NCBI RefSeq assembly: GCF_022458985.1
Contig: NC_061785.1
Span: 1,791,816-1,855,815, forward strand
Source: Mugil cephalus
Lineage: Eukaryota; Chordata; Actinopteri; Mugiliformes; Mugilidae
DNA length: 64,000 nt
Direction of reading: 5' to 3'
In this document: in pieces, positions 44,601 to 59,700 of the stretch
How positions within the stretch are numbered: position 1 is the first letter of the stretch
Layout of the letters: each line of letters opens with the position of its first letter
Position numbers and translations under genes: made by a program
Notes under the pieces: generated by a model
Database searches by the model: none
The model's input: the letters and a program-made list of their open reading frames with translations, nothing else
What the model was told of the DNA's origin: nothing

Positions 44601-47600
44601 CTCCAGGGAGGGTTTGTGGTCCAATGTGTGTGGGGGGGCCGTGAGTAATGCTAGCGAACACTTTATCCCCACAGTCACACGAGTACAATCTGTTCAGGGT
44701 TTTTTTTTTTTTTTTTTTCTCGTAGAACGGCCTTTTTATTTTGTAGTGGAAAGAAATGATTGTGAACAGTTGTAGTTTTCCAGCTCTCTTCTGTACGGTT
44801 TCGTTAGACTCTCACTGGACCTGCGGTGTGTGTGCGTTATCTGTGACGCCGTCTTATCGGTTGTGTTCTCCAGCTCAGGCGCGAGCAGACAGATGTTGCT
44901 GGAGGATGAGCGCTGCAGGTGGGAGGCAGGGCATCTGGTGGGGGAATGACGAAGTGGAAGGAGGGAGGGGTGGAAAGAGGCTCCACTGTCAGGCAGGTGG
45001 AATCACTCTGGTCTGTTTGAGGTCGCATCAAATAATAAAACCCGAATTCTGACGCTTTGCTCGGCCAAGATTCCTCTTCCCTCATTGGTCGCGCTGCTTT
45101 TTCCTCCCGTCCTGAGTTCTTCCGCTGGCTTTCGTGCTCGTGTCCCTGCTGAAAGCCGAGCCCCCTCGAGCTCCAGGGGTCTTTCTAGCTTCGTGCCTGG
45201 CTGCTGATCTTTGAGCTGCAGCATCTGCGAGCGTCACGGTGACGCTGTGTGACAGTGGTGTGGGTTGCGTGCTTTGCGTTATGTAAGAAAGGGAGCAGTG
45301 CAGGTAGCGCAGGGCGCAGGGGTCCAGCCATGCAGATGTGCTCCTTAACCATTCCTGTTACGTGAATTCCTGATGATCAGCAACTTTACAGCTCCGCTCA
45401 TCCGTGGCGCCGCATGGAGTCTGTGATTATGGTTCTTGGATGGTTGGTAGCTTTTAGCCACGAGATGCAAATGCGCTACGTCTGACTGAGATGGCGATGA
45501 AGCAGAACGTTACACAGCTGAGGAACCACAAGCTACGAAGGATTTTCTTCAAATTTATCGAAGCTTGAGCACAAACTGATGTCGGCCGTAGCCCACATCA
45601 ACCCAAACTCTAGCGCTACCTAACTCTATCTCATGGTGCATTCACTGACATCAAGGACAACAACCACACCCTACAAACACAGCAAACTAATAGAACTGAA
45701 CATAAAGACATGAGGTCATCGGTGCCGTGAGATGCAGATATGTTTAGTCTTTAGTATAAATCAGAAATCCAGTGTGTTATAAGGATAAAATACTGCAGCT
45801 AAAGCTCTAATAACTTTATCAAATAGCTGATGTGCACGTGATGTTCTCTCTGTTACCGCAGGATGTTTGTGGAAGTTAACTGACTGATGTCCAGAGGATT
45901 TGGACCGTTCCTCTGCTAGCGTTAGCCTTAGCATGTCTTCTTAGCAGTAGTTCTTTAGTTGTTTCAGGACTGACAGGCGTCATCTTTAGTGAAGAATTTC
46001 CACACACTTGATGAACCAACAACCTGCTGGATTCCTCACGTGTCTTCTAGGAGGCGTCAGAGTTGTTATTGTCACATGATCACTGACTAGTTGACGTGAT
46101 GCTTAAAGCGTCATGGTGCAACAGTGAAGTCCACAAACTGACTAGTCCACTTTTTTATTTTATGCATTTGACAAAGGGAACAAACATTCTCACCTGCAGA
46201 TGCTTCATTAATCAGAATAGTTTTCCGTTCTATAATATCACATTTTCTTGTACTGAATTAGTCCTTCATGTACCTGTTCATTTAGGGATTTCCTACATTT
46301 CCCAGAAAGCCTTTCACCAGCCTTCAGGCAGTGTCCTTGCGTTGAGTGACCATGTGGATGGATACTGATGAGATTATATTGACTATGTTAGCGTCTCTGT
46401 GTCATCTAAATTAGATGAGGTGAGGGAATATTCCTCTGTTTGTTTTTGTGCATATGTTTGACTGGAAACGAATGGAATTTAATCCCAGGTCAAGAAGAAA
46501 GATGTTTCTGTTTGTATTTGTGCTTCCAAGGAAACGAGGTATAGAGTTAAATCAGACAGTTTGAAGCTTATTCTGTGTCTTGCTACTTAACGTTCAGGGT
46601 TCTGAGCATACTTTACTTTACTTTACATATTAGTTGGACGTTTGCCTGTAAACCTTATGACACAGGTTCAACCAGCACACGGATGAATTCATGGAGCTAT
46701 CCTTCATTATTCGGGTCCCTCCGACCGCTCTCTCTCTACACACAACACAACCGCTGGCATCGGCTGCACGTGTGCAAGACGTCAGCATCCTCTAACACAT
46801 CAGTAAGTTATCTAACTTGAGCTGGAGGAAGGCTGAGGGGAGGGGAGGGGAGGGGAGGGGGGGGCAGGGTTTGGCAGAGGATGAAAGGAAAGTTACTGGG
46901 ACGGATCTCCAAAGACAGACGAGAACGAATGAAAGCAAAGCGAGGAGACAAAGGCGTGCATCCACTGCTCCTCTCTGAATGTAATTAGACTGAAACGAAG
47001 GGGGAAAAGGCCTGAGAGGGGAAGGGAAGCAGGAAGTTCATGTGTGCGTTTAATTGGAGCTGCTGTACCTCCAGAGTGACATTTAAAACAGGAATCTGCA
47101 CTGGGGAAGAGGGGGGAGAGGGGGAGAAGAAGGGATGAAGCTGCGCTCCGGGGATTAAAAGCAGGAACAGGCTGTTATCTCCCATGCACCAAACCTCCTG
47201 TAAGCTAAACAGCACCTCCTGGCACGGCAGCAGATACCTCCTCTGAGGGGACGACGCCAATGCTTGTGTTGGGCATATGTGTTTGCGAGAACACATGTTG
47301 CGTCACGTGTGAAAAGGAAGATGCATCACTGCGAGGGCGATGACGATAGCATCGCCTCGGTTCACGCGGCGGTTGTGGAGACTCCCTCCTCTCCTCTTTC
47401 CTCTCCTGTGGTATGAGCTGAACGTGAGGTGAATAAAGATGGGTTACCCCGTCAAGAGGAGGGTGGGAGATTCCAGCACTTCCAAATAAGGCACCCGGAA
47501 GTCCCCCCCCTCCCCTCCCCTCCATCATCCACCTCCTCCATCCACCTCCTCCTCCTTCTCCATCTACCTCTGAAGTCTGTGGAATAGGGGGCGCTGACTC

Positions 47601-47654
47601 TCCCTCCGCTCGCCTGCACACAGATAAGAGCTCATCTGAAAGGGAAATTAGTTG

Positions 47655-47718
<64 letters not shown>

Positions 47719-50700
47719 GGTGAGTGTTCGTCTCCTGAGGGCGTTGAAGCGTTGCAGCCTCAGCATGGTGATTGTCACACTGACTGAGCGGCAGCAGCAG
47801 CAGATGAAGTGAAGTCCAGGAGAAAAATAATAATAATAATAATGGTAATAAAAATGATGAGGATGATGGACACAATAACACCCCAACACAAAGCTGCTAA
47901 TGCAGTGGAGATCCGGAAATTGTCTCTCTCACATTAGCAGTAATGCGTCTGCACCGCCTCTAATGCACAGGGGATTCACAAGGTGTACAGCCGTAACATT
48001 ATGACCGCTGACGGGAGAAGTAACATTTAAACCTTTGGACCTGGTATTCATTCACTCACCTAGACCAGACCCCCCATCCTCCATCCACAGAAGCCCCTCC
48101 CCTCAAAGACCCATGTCCGTTCCCTGATGAGTCTCCACAATTAAGACCTACTCAATATCAGGCAGGTGGTCATAATGTTATGCCTGACCGGTGTGCACCA
48201 TTACCAGGACAGATGTGAAATCTAATAACTGGAGCTGGTTTTTGTCGTCTGCTCGTGAGAAGAGTCCGTCAGCAGCTTTTTATTCTAATCAGTTCATTCT
48301 GTCTCGGTGAGAGTTAAACCACCTCTGAGGTTATCAGCAAAACTCTGAGATAAAGTTTCGCCCTAAACCGGAGGAATGTTTAACTAATGCTGGAGTTAGA
48401 TAACACTCGGAGTAGAAGCTGACTTCTAGTGTGTTTCTTCGTGGCAATAATAATGGCAGTGTACGACTTATCCCAGGATTAACTAACAACTCTTTTGACT
48501 ATGCTTCTTTCTTGGCTTTAGAATCGAACGTTTTATTGGTTATTTTACAATGAAATTAGAACCAGCACATCTGGATTAAAGGAAATCAGTGCATTGAGAC
48601 ATAAAACCAATAAATAAAACACATAAAACACTATGACGAGTACTTTTAGATTTAAACTAGTTTTAGATACGTCATTCTGTCCTTTTTTAATTTATAATAA
48701 TAATTATTAATAATAATATCAGCGTTTGACTGAAACATCGTGCGGTGACGACAAACTGCTTCTGTGTTAGTGTGTGAGTGATGAGTTGTTGCACCAGCTG
48801 GTGTCAGGATGGAGGACGTTGTGCGTTTTCATGCCATCACACACAAACTTGATGACGAGAGGTCACCTTGACCCCGCCCCCCTCCATCCACCCCCACGCC
48901 GACACGGCATGAGCCCTCCCTGTTTCCATGGTGACCAGCGCATGACCTTACCCCGTGTGAGTGTGTCAGTGTGTAATCAGGTTATTCTTTAGTGCCTCGA
49001 GCAGAGGTCGCACACACACCTAAACGGCAGCAGCAGAACAAAGCGTGAACTTTGCGTTATCAGACCCGGAGCTTGTTGACTTTGTGGCGATGGCGGACGA
49101 CGCTTTCAGAGGGGAAAAACAACCTCCGTCTCGGTCACGTGACGGGAATTCGAGACAGATGGAGCAGCATCCAGGCTTCGGTTCATCAAGCTGGCATCAG
49201 TGCGTCATTAATAGCCTGATATTTACTCCCAGATTAACGACGTTAAAGCCGTTTCAGTATCTGTCCAGACTTTCAGAGTCTTATGAGGCTTGTGTAGGTT
49301 TGAACTAGAGGAGAAAAGCTTTGGAAAATAAAATATATGCTTTTGAGAAACAGATTAAACACAGTCTGAAGACAAAAAGCCAGTAGAGCTCCCCCTGGTG
49401 GCTGGCTGCATTATAGGTCATTAGCTCCACCCCCTCCATGTTAGTGGGTGGGACTTGGGCCGAAATAAAGCAAGTCAAATATTTTTTTTCTGTCATTTAA
49501 TATAATGTTGCTGGATGTTCAAGAGTCATTTTTTTTTTTTTTTGTAGAAGTTTCGTTTTAGTTTGTTATTCGTTGCTATAGAACAAGATGTGACATAATG
49601 GCGACGACCTGTTGCCATGCCAACCACTCTGTAAAACCAGGGGAACAGTAAAGTATCTTTAAAAATACATTCAATGTATAATCCAACATTTTCGTGTAGC
49701 TGGTGAAGGAAGAGCAGAGCGTAGGATTAATTAAATGAAAACACCAGTGAGTCTGGAGGAAGTGTGGGCGGGGCATCAATATCGTGGCTCCGCCCTCAGA
49801 CCGTACTGATCAGACTTTGGCTACAAACTCACAGAGTGATGTCACCAGTATCCACGGGAAAATGGCATCAGTTTGACCAATGAGAGGAATTGGACACGTG
49901 GCGTCCATATTTATATACGGTCTATGGAGGAGACGTGTTTAGTCCATATTTTATCTAATCGGTCTATTGGGAGAGACGTGTTTGCTACAATCACAGGTAT
50001 GTACAGTACCAGTCATATTTGATGAGAATGACGTGGTCCATATTTATATACGGTCTATGGAGACGTGTTTAGTCCATATTTATATACGGTCTATGGAGGA
50101 GACATGTTTAGTTCATATTTATATACAGTCTATGGAGGAGACGTGTTTAGTCCATATTTATATACGGTCTATGGAGGAGACGTGTTTAGTCCATATTTAT
50201 ATACAGTCTACGGTTAAAAGGTTTTCTAACTTTCCGTCTTCCTTCCAACTGGAACCTGTCGAACAGTGAAATGTTGAAAACAAATACAGCCCAAAAATTT
50301 ACATACTGAGATGGGATCAAGTTGTGGACACGTGGCAGATAAGAAGAGCTCATTTACAAATGCAAAGACGACGCCCAAGCTGGACGTGGTCGGCATCCAG
50401 ACTGGACTCCAGATACGGATCACATGTTAACGCCAGGTGTGAACGGAGTGGAAGCGTGAGCGTGTTATCTGCCCGTGCAGCATCCACTGCTCTGGCTTCC
50501 TGTTGGCTGTGCACACCCTCCAGTGGGCTGAGATAAAACAATCATTCAGCTCTGCTGCTTCCCAAATGTTACTGGACTGAAAGGATCAGTGGGAAATAAT
50601 AACAGTGATTTTGCAGCTTGGACAAAAAAAAAAATGTCTTTATTGTTTTCTAGTGACTGTTTTTGGCCCAATGTTTGTCACAAAGTCATAATTACGTAGT

Positions 50701-53700
50701 TTGACTGCTACTCCACCATAATCTACCCAGAGTTTGTTCTGTAGTTAATTCCCAAAGCTCATCTTTGTTTAAATTCAGCTTACTGCAGTTTTAAGTTAGT
50801 GAGAAATGACACATGTGCTGTCAAAAACACTGGCATATAAAGGGTTAAAGGTCAAGAAATAATCAAACATTTGCTATTTATGATCAGGGCAGAAGTGGAT
50901 TAAAAGATTTATGTAAAAAAAAAAAAGAGTAGAAAGTATTAACGTGCTATTTTTAGGACGTTTTTAATGGTAACAACGTAACAATTTTAAAATCAGGGAA
51001 TGAGAGTTAATGTGAGAAATTAGGCCTGACGTGAATCCGTCATGTATTTGACTGATTGTTTATTAATGTGCACTGTCCTCATCAAATAAACCCAGCATCA
51101 GTGCCCATCCCAACCCCGACCAGAGACCTGAACCAGTACATGATACCTTATAAAAAGTAGATTTAAACTAGTAGTAGACGCCTCATTCGGTCTTTATTTA
51201 GTGACCACTGTATAAATACTGATCATTAATCCATTCTGTGAGCACAGTTTCCTCCTCTTTGTCGTTATTTTTACTTTCTTTCTCTCTTTCCTGTCCCCGT
51301 CCCTCCCTCCTCGGTGGTTCTGCCAGGTCTCCTCTCGCCGTTTAATCTGTTTGGCAGCGAGAGGCGCAGCAGGTCCTAATGGCGCCACATGGCCGGCTTG
51401 GCTTTACAGTAATTTACGCCCCGACGTGATATAAACCCGCTGCTGCTTGTGCAGGTTCTGACTCAGCCACACTGATACGTGAAGCCGGAGCCAGCCGGGT
51501 CACGGCGTTCACGACGCTGTACGGGCGTTGGTAACGGATACGATGGAGGTTTTATTTTCAACATTCCTTTTCTCTCTTCCTCCGTCTCTCATACTTCTGT
51601 CTAGTCTTTATTTCCTTTCCTTGATATAAACCAGGACATCCCTCTAGATCTGCAGAGATTTTAAAGTTTACCACTTTCAATGAGCTGTTGTTACTAATTC
51701 AGATCTTGTAAAGAATTCCTTCTCTGATGCATCTTAACCTTTATTCTTCGGTGCATTTGAATCCACCTGAACTACTTCTTTTTTTTTTTTTATCAGATAA
51801 GTGTCAGTTTCATCGGGTTCATCCCCCGGTTTGTTCTATTATTAATAGCTTGTATAACCTCTGGCTCCGGTCGCCATCGCCCGCCCGTCGTGGGACGTGG
51901 TGACCATGAGCTGCCATGTTGCTCTGATGGATCTATTAACCTTGGAGCTGAAGGGGGAGCCGCTACCTTTTCAATCTCCCCCCTCCTCATACGAGCCATC
52001 TGCTCCGGACACATCAGCTCTCAGGCTGAAATACGGCCGGATGGTTTCCACGTCTCACGGCTCGGACGGATCTGAAACGAGAGAGCGCGACTAACTCACC
52101 GCAGGATCTTTTCTCTCAGGATAAAGAGCTGCTCTCAGGCCGTGAATGTGGGAGTTATTTGACATGTTGGAAAGCTGGTTTAGATGTAGCGCGATAGAGG
52201 CCGAGGAGGATTGCATTTCATCGTCTCTCAGTAGCTGCACAAACTAAAAGTTCAGGTTCCAAAAAGACTCGTAAAAGAATCTCTCCAAAGCGAGTGTCGA
52301 GTTCTTTGAGATGTTTGGCTACTCGTCTGAGCAGCTTCAGTTCTTCTAAAAGAATCCGAGGCTGATGCTTTTAACCAGGAGGTCGACTGGTTCTGCATCA
52401 ACTTCACCAACTTTGATCAGAGTCATTTTTCAGTCCTTTTCAGAGAGATGTTGGTGCAGAGCTGGTTTTACATGGAGCCAAATGTTCTGATTATAAATGG
52501 CTCAGAAGCTCAAACCGAATGAAACTTCATTCTAATACATTCATGGTGTCGTTGTTGTACCGTCACTCTTAAAGACGTGAGTTAAATGAACATTGACCAC
52601 AAAGACAGAACTAGATTCATTTTAATTGAGTTTAATATCAAAAACTTTCATAGAGAGAATAAATATGTTGATATAAGTAAACAGGGCTGTGATGTTTTAC
52701 AGTGTAGCCTCATCAACCCGTCCCGCCGCAGCATCAAACTCGATCTTATTCCAGAGTTGTTCTCGTACACAAACACTTTGTCGCGCTCCACCGACCCTCG
52801 ACCGTCCGCGCAGGAGCTCGTTTCCTTCCCACCTCTAGATAAATATTTCAGACGCTGGACGGACCGAACACATGTCGGAGGATTATTCACGTGTCTCATA
52901 ACGTCCCACGTGACCTGAACGCCTCGTGGGCTGAGACTGGGATCGTCTGATGAAACATTTTGCATAATCTGAACCTTTAAATTGTTTTAATAATGAAACA
53001 GTTTCCCTCTTAAATTAAAGGGCACTCATTGAAATGAATGAATGAATGAATAAATGAAAATGTATTTTTAAAAAGGAGATCAAACACACAGGATTCTTGT
53101 TTTGTTATCAGAGTCAGAATTAGTTGATTAACTCCAAAGGGAAATTAGTTTTTGTAACAGCAGCTTCTAGTCAAAGTGAACCAGTGATAGAGCCAAGCAG
53201 GAAATAAGAATAAGTAGGAATTAGACTGAGAATACACACATCAATATAAAAATATATAAAAATACGTACAACTATAAGTTCTGGATGTATAAACCAAATT
53301 ATGGTAGAAAATAAGTAACTGGGAATATGAAACGTTCTAATAATATAATAAAATTCAACCTCCTAATTTCTATACTTGTCTAATGTGCAACTTTTAAACT
53401 GCTTCTTAAACAGAGCGAAACCCTAAATTGGTATTTATCGTAGAACATCAGAAAACTTTTTTATTTTTCTGAAATATTTCAAAGTTTTTAAGTTTCATGT
53501 ATTAAATCCAGATGAATGAATGTCTCATGTCTGGTTCCTGGTCTCATGTCTGGTTCCTGGTCCTTAAACTAATGTAAACATGTATTTAGAGCAGAAGAAC
53601 ATCATCAACATCATAACATCAGACAACATTAGGACACTTGTTCTTCTTCATGGTTCCTAATAAACCCGTCAGAGGGGGACCTTGTAGACCACATTAGATC

Positions 53701-56700
53701 TTCTTGATCTTCTCTGATTGGCTCAATGAAAAACCACGTGACAACAAACCTCACTGAGAGGAACCAGGACATGGTTCCTGGTCTCTATAGAGGGTTAATG
53801 CATTCAGTCTGTTCCCGACCTGGAGCCAGAACATTAGAGATCAGAGTGTTCATGTTTGACCAGGACAGATGATGGTGTTGGTGTTTGTTACCGTGCTGAT
53901 GTACTGGCTACGATCCTCGTGTTGTTATCCAGCTGTGGCGTTTATGATTAAGTGTCTGATTAGAGACTTGGAAGAAAGCTCAGCTGATTGAGTATGGATC
54001 AACCAGATTAATGATTCAATTAAACCAACTCTTGAGTTTCGTCCTCGTGCGGTTTGATATTCGCTCTGATGGTGATTGACGGGTGACCGGAGGAGTCTGT
54101 GGACTCGGCTGTAACGTGGTTTACGGCCGTGAAGGGCAGAGTTATAAAACTCTTCTCCTGACTGAGCGGAGTTTGGAATAAAGGTCGAGGACTTGGCTCT
54201 GAGCTCGTGTTCAGTGAACTTTCCTCCTCTGTTACTGGAGACATGGATATTAGAGGCTGCATAAGTTAGAGATAAGTTAATCTCCTGCTGAGAAAGTCCA
54301 GTTCCCAAATACACCGATCAGACATAACATTATGACCACCTTCCTAATATCGCGTAGATCACGTCCAAAACAGCTGTGACAGCTTATGACAGCTCCTCTA
54401 AAGTGAAGCCGAAGCTAGTAGAGCTCCCCCTGGTGGCTGGAGGCTGCAGTATAGGTCACAAGCTCCACCCCTTCCATGTTTGTGGGCGGGGCTTGGGGGA
54501 ACTGACTAAAATATACATCAAATGCATTTTTTTTCAAGGATGGTTTCTGTCGTTTTAGGTAGTTAATACAGTATGGAGACTGTTTTTGTGGCTAGTCATT
54601 GCTATTGGGTGGAGGGTGGGGGGGTCTGGTCTGGTCTGGTCTGGTCTGGTCTGGTCCAGGTGGGGGCTACATGTCTAAGTAAATCCACATACCAGGTCCA
54701 AAAGTTTCCCAGCAGAAACACTGAATTGTCACCAGATCACCGGGTTTAAATGTGATTCACTTCTCCTGTCAGTGGTCGTAATGTTGTGGCTGATCTGTTC
54801 ACATGAAAATATGCGGTTCACACGGGTTTTTCTTTGCTGTTTCTCGTGTGCCCTTCCTCTTTAGTCAACAGCTGCTGACATGTGAAACTCCAGAGGTATT
54901 TTAACTAGAGCCGCGGCACCATGACAGAAGAATGTGGCGCATGAAGCTGGACCAGTCTGACGGCGGTTACATAACTGCCTCCATCACTCAGCCGCTCACA
55001 GGCAACGAACAAACCTCCAACGCATGCATTCACACAATCACTCAGAGTCCTTCCCAGGTCTTCCTCGCGTACATCCGTTTATTTTTTATTGTCCCTTTCT
55101 ATCGTCTCCACGGACTCGCTGACACCTCCCGTAAAATACACCCGTTAAAAAGCACTTTTAGTTTTTTCCATTTGCTAATCATGACATTTCTTTGTGGCAG
55201 TTGAGGCAAAAATTGGAAAAAATCCTCCCTAGAGTCCACAGCAGGGTGCTTTTAATCACAAGTTTGACCAGTTTTTCGTCCAGAAAACGAGCTCAGATGA
55301 TTGTTTTCAGTCCGTGTTCGGTCGCTGCTGCTCTTCTTCACTTCTCCAAACCTTATTCTCGCACCTTGAAGTTGTCTTCAGTTACCGGGCACTCGGCCTG
55401 GTTTCCTTGCCCCCCCTGCGCCGTCCTGTCCCAGTTCCATCACTTTTTCTGAAGTCATGGTCACGTTTGTACAACAAGGTGACTGTTGTGCGTCAGCCGA
55501 GGTCACAGCCATGAAAATATGCGCCCTGCTCTCCCTCTGCCTTACACTCTTTAATCCAGCCTCTATTTCCCCTTGTGTTTACCTGGTTCATCCATAGACT
55601 GTATGTAAATATGGACGATGCATCCCCACTTCCTCTCATTGGCCAAACTGATGCCTTTTTTTTTTTTTTTTTTTTTGACAATTTTGCAACTTTGGAGCCA
55701 GAGTCTGATAATGATTGGTGCTGTGATATCGATGCCCCGCCCACACTTCCTCCAGACTCACTAAACTTATTCCTGTTACTACAACATCAAATAACGAATT
55801 AAAACTAAGCTTATCAGCCATTATAAGCCATTTATCAAAATTACATTAACAACCTGAAATGACAGAAACCAAACCTAAAATTATTTGACTTTAATATTTT
55901 AGTTTGGCCCAAGCCCCGCCCACTGTCATGGAGGGGGTGGAGCTTATGACCTATACTGCAGCCTCCAGCCACCAGGGGTTAGGGCCACTTTTCTTAGAAA
56001 CAAGAAGGGGGACAAAAGTTTGTGAACCACTGCCCTAATACTTATCCCAGACTATGTCACTAAATGATTTTCCCTTCATGTGTTGCATGTTCTTGATCCT
56101 GACAACATTTATTTAAAAGAAATACGACCGTACAGGGATGAAACCCTTTAATAGGCTTACTAACCATGCCTTTCCCTCATGAGGAGGGCTAATGAGCGGA
56201 GATGACTTCCTTCACTCGAGCAGAGTTGGATGTGTCAGCTGCTCACCAGTGCTGTGGGAGGTGCTGTTTTTAAACGAGGTTGATTGATCCTCGAGGCTGC
56301 TGCTCGTTAGATATTTCTTGTTAAATCTCTCATCTTTTCTTCTGTTGTGGAGCCTCCTCTGACTCATCCCTTCGCTCGCTTCCTTCGCCGCCTCCCGGCG
56401 CTGCTTCTCCGACAGTCCTGCGAGTGAGGAGAGAAAGTCGCCTCGGAGTGGAAAGTTGTGTTGTTTTAAATTGTTGCTCTTGGACCAGAGATGCAGCAGG
56501 AGTGAAAAGGGCAGCTTGGACTGAGGGGGAGTTCTGACACACTTTGTGCTTCGTAACGAGGGCTCGGGCCTCTGCTCGTTGTTTGTTCCCATTGTGGACA
56601 CACTTCCTGTGAGCTCACTGCTACTTTGCCATCTGTCGTAAAACTAAATGTCTTTATAGGACTTCGTATCTGTTGAGGAGTTGTGTTGCCTGAACCAGCC

Positions 56701-59700
56701 CGTCACTGCATCAACTGCATCTTCTTCATTAATTCATCTCTCTGCCAGAACCAAAGATTAAAAAACATTTAATTTGTCTTTGCCCTCTTTGCTGATCTCG
56801 ATCGAGGATCAATTGCCCAGTTTTCTAATCTGATAATGTGTCTCAGATGCAGCAAAGCTTTTTTTTTTTTTTTTGCTTTTTTTAAAATTTCTTCGTACAT
56901 TTTGGCCATAGACTGTGTGAAGATGGACGGTGGAACAGCTCCTCTAAAGTGAAGCCAGTACGAGTAGAGCTCCCCCTGGTGTCTGGAGGCTGCGGTATAG
57001 GTCATAAGCTCCGCCCCCTCCATGTTAGTGGGCGGACTTGGGACAAACTAAAGCACTAAAAAAAATACATGTGAAATATTTTTTTATTAAGGATGGATTG
57101 TGTGATTTCACATAGTTTGGATTTAATTTGTTATTTGACGCCATAGAAACAGGATGTGATGTAATGGCGACCATAGAGTTGCCATGCCAACATTTCGAAG
57201 TGGGGGCGGGGCATCGGTATCGTGGCTTTGGCTCCAAACTTACAAGATGGCGGCGCCCGTGTCCCCGGGAAAATACCGTCAGTTTGGCCAATGAGAGGAA
57301 GGGGAGACACATTTTATATCCATGTTTATATACGACCTGTGACTGTGACGGCCGCCTACTGCTCCTAGCTCCTCGTATGTGTCCAGAACAAGATGATGTA
57401 TAATATAGTTTTAAATAGTGACCAACGCTTTTATTTTTTTATACATTTCATTAATTCAGATCACAGACTTCAGGGTTTGTTTGTTTCCTTGGTTGCGTCT
57501 ATTAATGCAGATTTATGTTTAGATGGATCTGTCTCTGAGATATTCTATTTATAATCCAGGTGAGTTAAAAAAAAAAAAAAAAGCAATTAGCAGGAACAGT
57601 TTGCCAGAGTCCAGTGAGTGTTTGTGAGACCTGGGGAAACAGTGACGGGTCCAAGTCTGCTGCTGAGCTCAACGAGTCAGCAGCCAAAACCTGGTTTTAT
57701 TTTAATAGATACAGCAGGGGAGGCGCCGTATCACCCCCCAACTCCTCCTCCCACACCCTCATCCCAACTCACCACCACACAGCCTCACCTATTTCATCCT
57801 CCAGTCGACATCGTTAGGACACGTCTGGTCCTTGCTGCTCTCCTCGTCCTCGTCCTCGTCCGCGTCCTCTTCCTCTGCTCATGTGTACCACTGTGTGCGT
57901 CCATGTCCCAGTAATGAGTGGCGCTCCGTCCCCGTCGCTCATGTCAGTGATGCTATCGATCTCTTTCCTGCTTCTTTTCTAACTAAACGTGCTGTGTGTG
58001 TTTTTTCTTCTTCCCCTCGTCCTCCTCCAGTCCATCATGGAGCAGTTCAACCCCTGCTTACGGAACTTCATAGCCATGGGGAAGAGCTACGAGAAGGCGC
58101 TCACCAGTGAGTACAGCAACCATTTTTCGTTCACTTGTCTCGTCTCCGTCCTCCGTTCACGCTCCCTGTCCCGATCCAGCCGTCCAGGCAGAGGGCCAGA
58201 GCTGACCCGATGCTTGGCGCTGCTTTCTCTTAGCCTCCTGATTTCTGTCGAGTAGGGAAGGAAAAGGCGTGTTGACGACACAGACGTTCACTCATTTCTG
58301 GGGGTGTTACGTCGGCGCTCATCAGTTACAGAAGCTAGTTTGTTGCTCTGTTGAGAAACTCGCTGCAGCCTCGTCCTTCTGCAGAGACGGCGGCGGAACA
58401 AGTGTCCGAAAATAGTTTAAATAGTTAATGAAGCCCTGTGAAGATGTTTGCTCCTCTGTGATGGTGTCCACACGTCTTCCTCCCTGCCCCCCCCCCGGCT
58501 CATTGATCTTAAATGTCTTTGTGTCATTGCTTTTTGTAGCTTGCACAGGTGCGTTTGCATGGTCACGTTTGTGTGTAAGTGTGTGTGTGTGTGAGACGGA
58601 GTTAGACTGAAACTGAGACGTACATGCAGCAGCAGTGAGTCAAGGTTGAGGACAAAGCACTGGAGATGTCTTGGGGGGGTGGGGGTGGGGGGGCTAAGTG
58701 GAGCATAAGCCAGTGGTAAGTAGAACAGGAGGAGTCGCAATAATAATAACACTCCCTCCCTCCCACCCACCACCCCCCCGGGGGCCGAGGAAACGAGAAC
58801 AGGACGAGCCGGTATCCAGGACAAGAACGTACAGAGCAGGAAGATGGAGAAATGAGCCCAAACACAAATGGACTTTGAGAGGAAAATGTGTTGCGTGAAC
58901 TTTAAATTAAAGTGACCGTGGTTGGTATTTGATCCACATCTCTTAGATAAGACGCCTCCGAGCATGTTGAGCTCATTTATTAGGAAGAAAATGTTAAAAC
59001 CTGTTAAAAAATGGAGTGTTAAGAAGTGCAGTGTCTATTTGAGTGGCCGGTGGAACTGATGATGATGATGATGAGATTGTGAGGAGGGAGGAGGAGGAGG
59101 AGGTTATCAGGAGCCGGGTTATATTTCCAGTGATGCTGCAGCAGATGGTGCTTGGTGCGCTGCACCCGGGGTTGAGCCGACTCTCCGTCGTACGCTGGGA
59201 GGCGAGACGCAGGGAAGACTCAGCGGCGCACAAGACCAATAAAAGAGGCCTCACTCCAGTCTGATAGATAAGGCTAAAAATAGCCCTGCGACTCCCTGAG
59301 TGGGGATTACACTCCATCAATGCCAGGCAGCGGCACGCAGGCAGAGTTCAGAGTATGAGCGGTGCAGAGTGAGGCCCGGCGTCCAGCGAGGAGTATCATG
59401 TCGTCAGTGGAAAGATGCCAGGGCAGCCTCTGGTTTTAAGGAGATGTGGAGGGTGGGATGGGGGGGCATCGGCTTCACATCCCTGTGAGAAGCAGCGTGA
59501 AGCAGGAAGGAAGCTGGAAGACGACTGTTGGGTTTGAGTCTAGAGGCGTTTGGGTTTGATCACAGGGCGGTTAAATCCTTTACTGCAGCTCGGTGCAGAC
59601 GTCTGGTTAAATACTGAGAGAAGAGAAGAGCAGCGTGAGATAAGACGAAACCGCACCTGACAAATGATTACTTCAGTCGTCTCTTTTTGTACCCAGGTCT

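Larger units (their letters stand above)
41725..58030 (+). other. baiap2 intron 1
   Basis: A 16.3-kb intron with no convincing gene on either strand. It holds repeats (listed separately), a (CA)n tract, purine-rich tracts and stretches of complex unique sequence (for example 44390-44560, 47030-47110, 51350-51500 and 54900-55250) that could be conserved regulatory DNA. Only cross-species alignment could tell. Confidence 0.7.

Noticed and set aside
47205..47889. Cys-Val repeat proteins on the - strand
   Set aside because: Translation of the (CA)n microsatellite.
49904..50213. Possible CRISPR-like regular repeat array
   Set aside because: The units are contiguous with no unique spacers, the DNA is from a vertebrate, and the repeat derives from a transposon end.
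49967..50269. Repetitive protein-like open frame
   Set aside because: Produced by the 39-bp minisatellite, whose unit length is a multiple of three.
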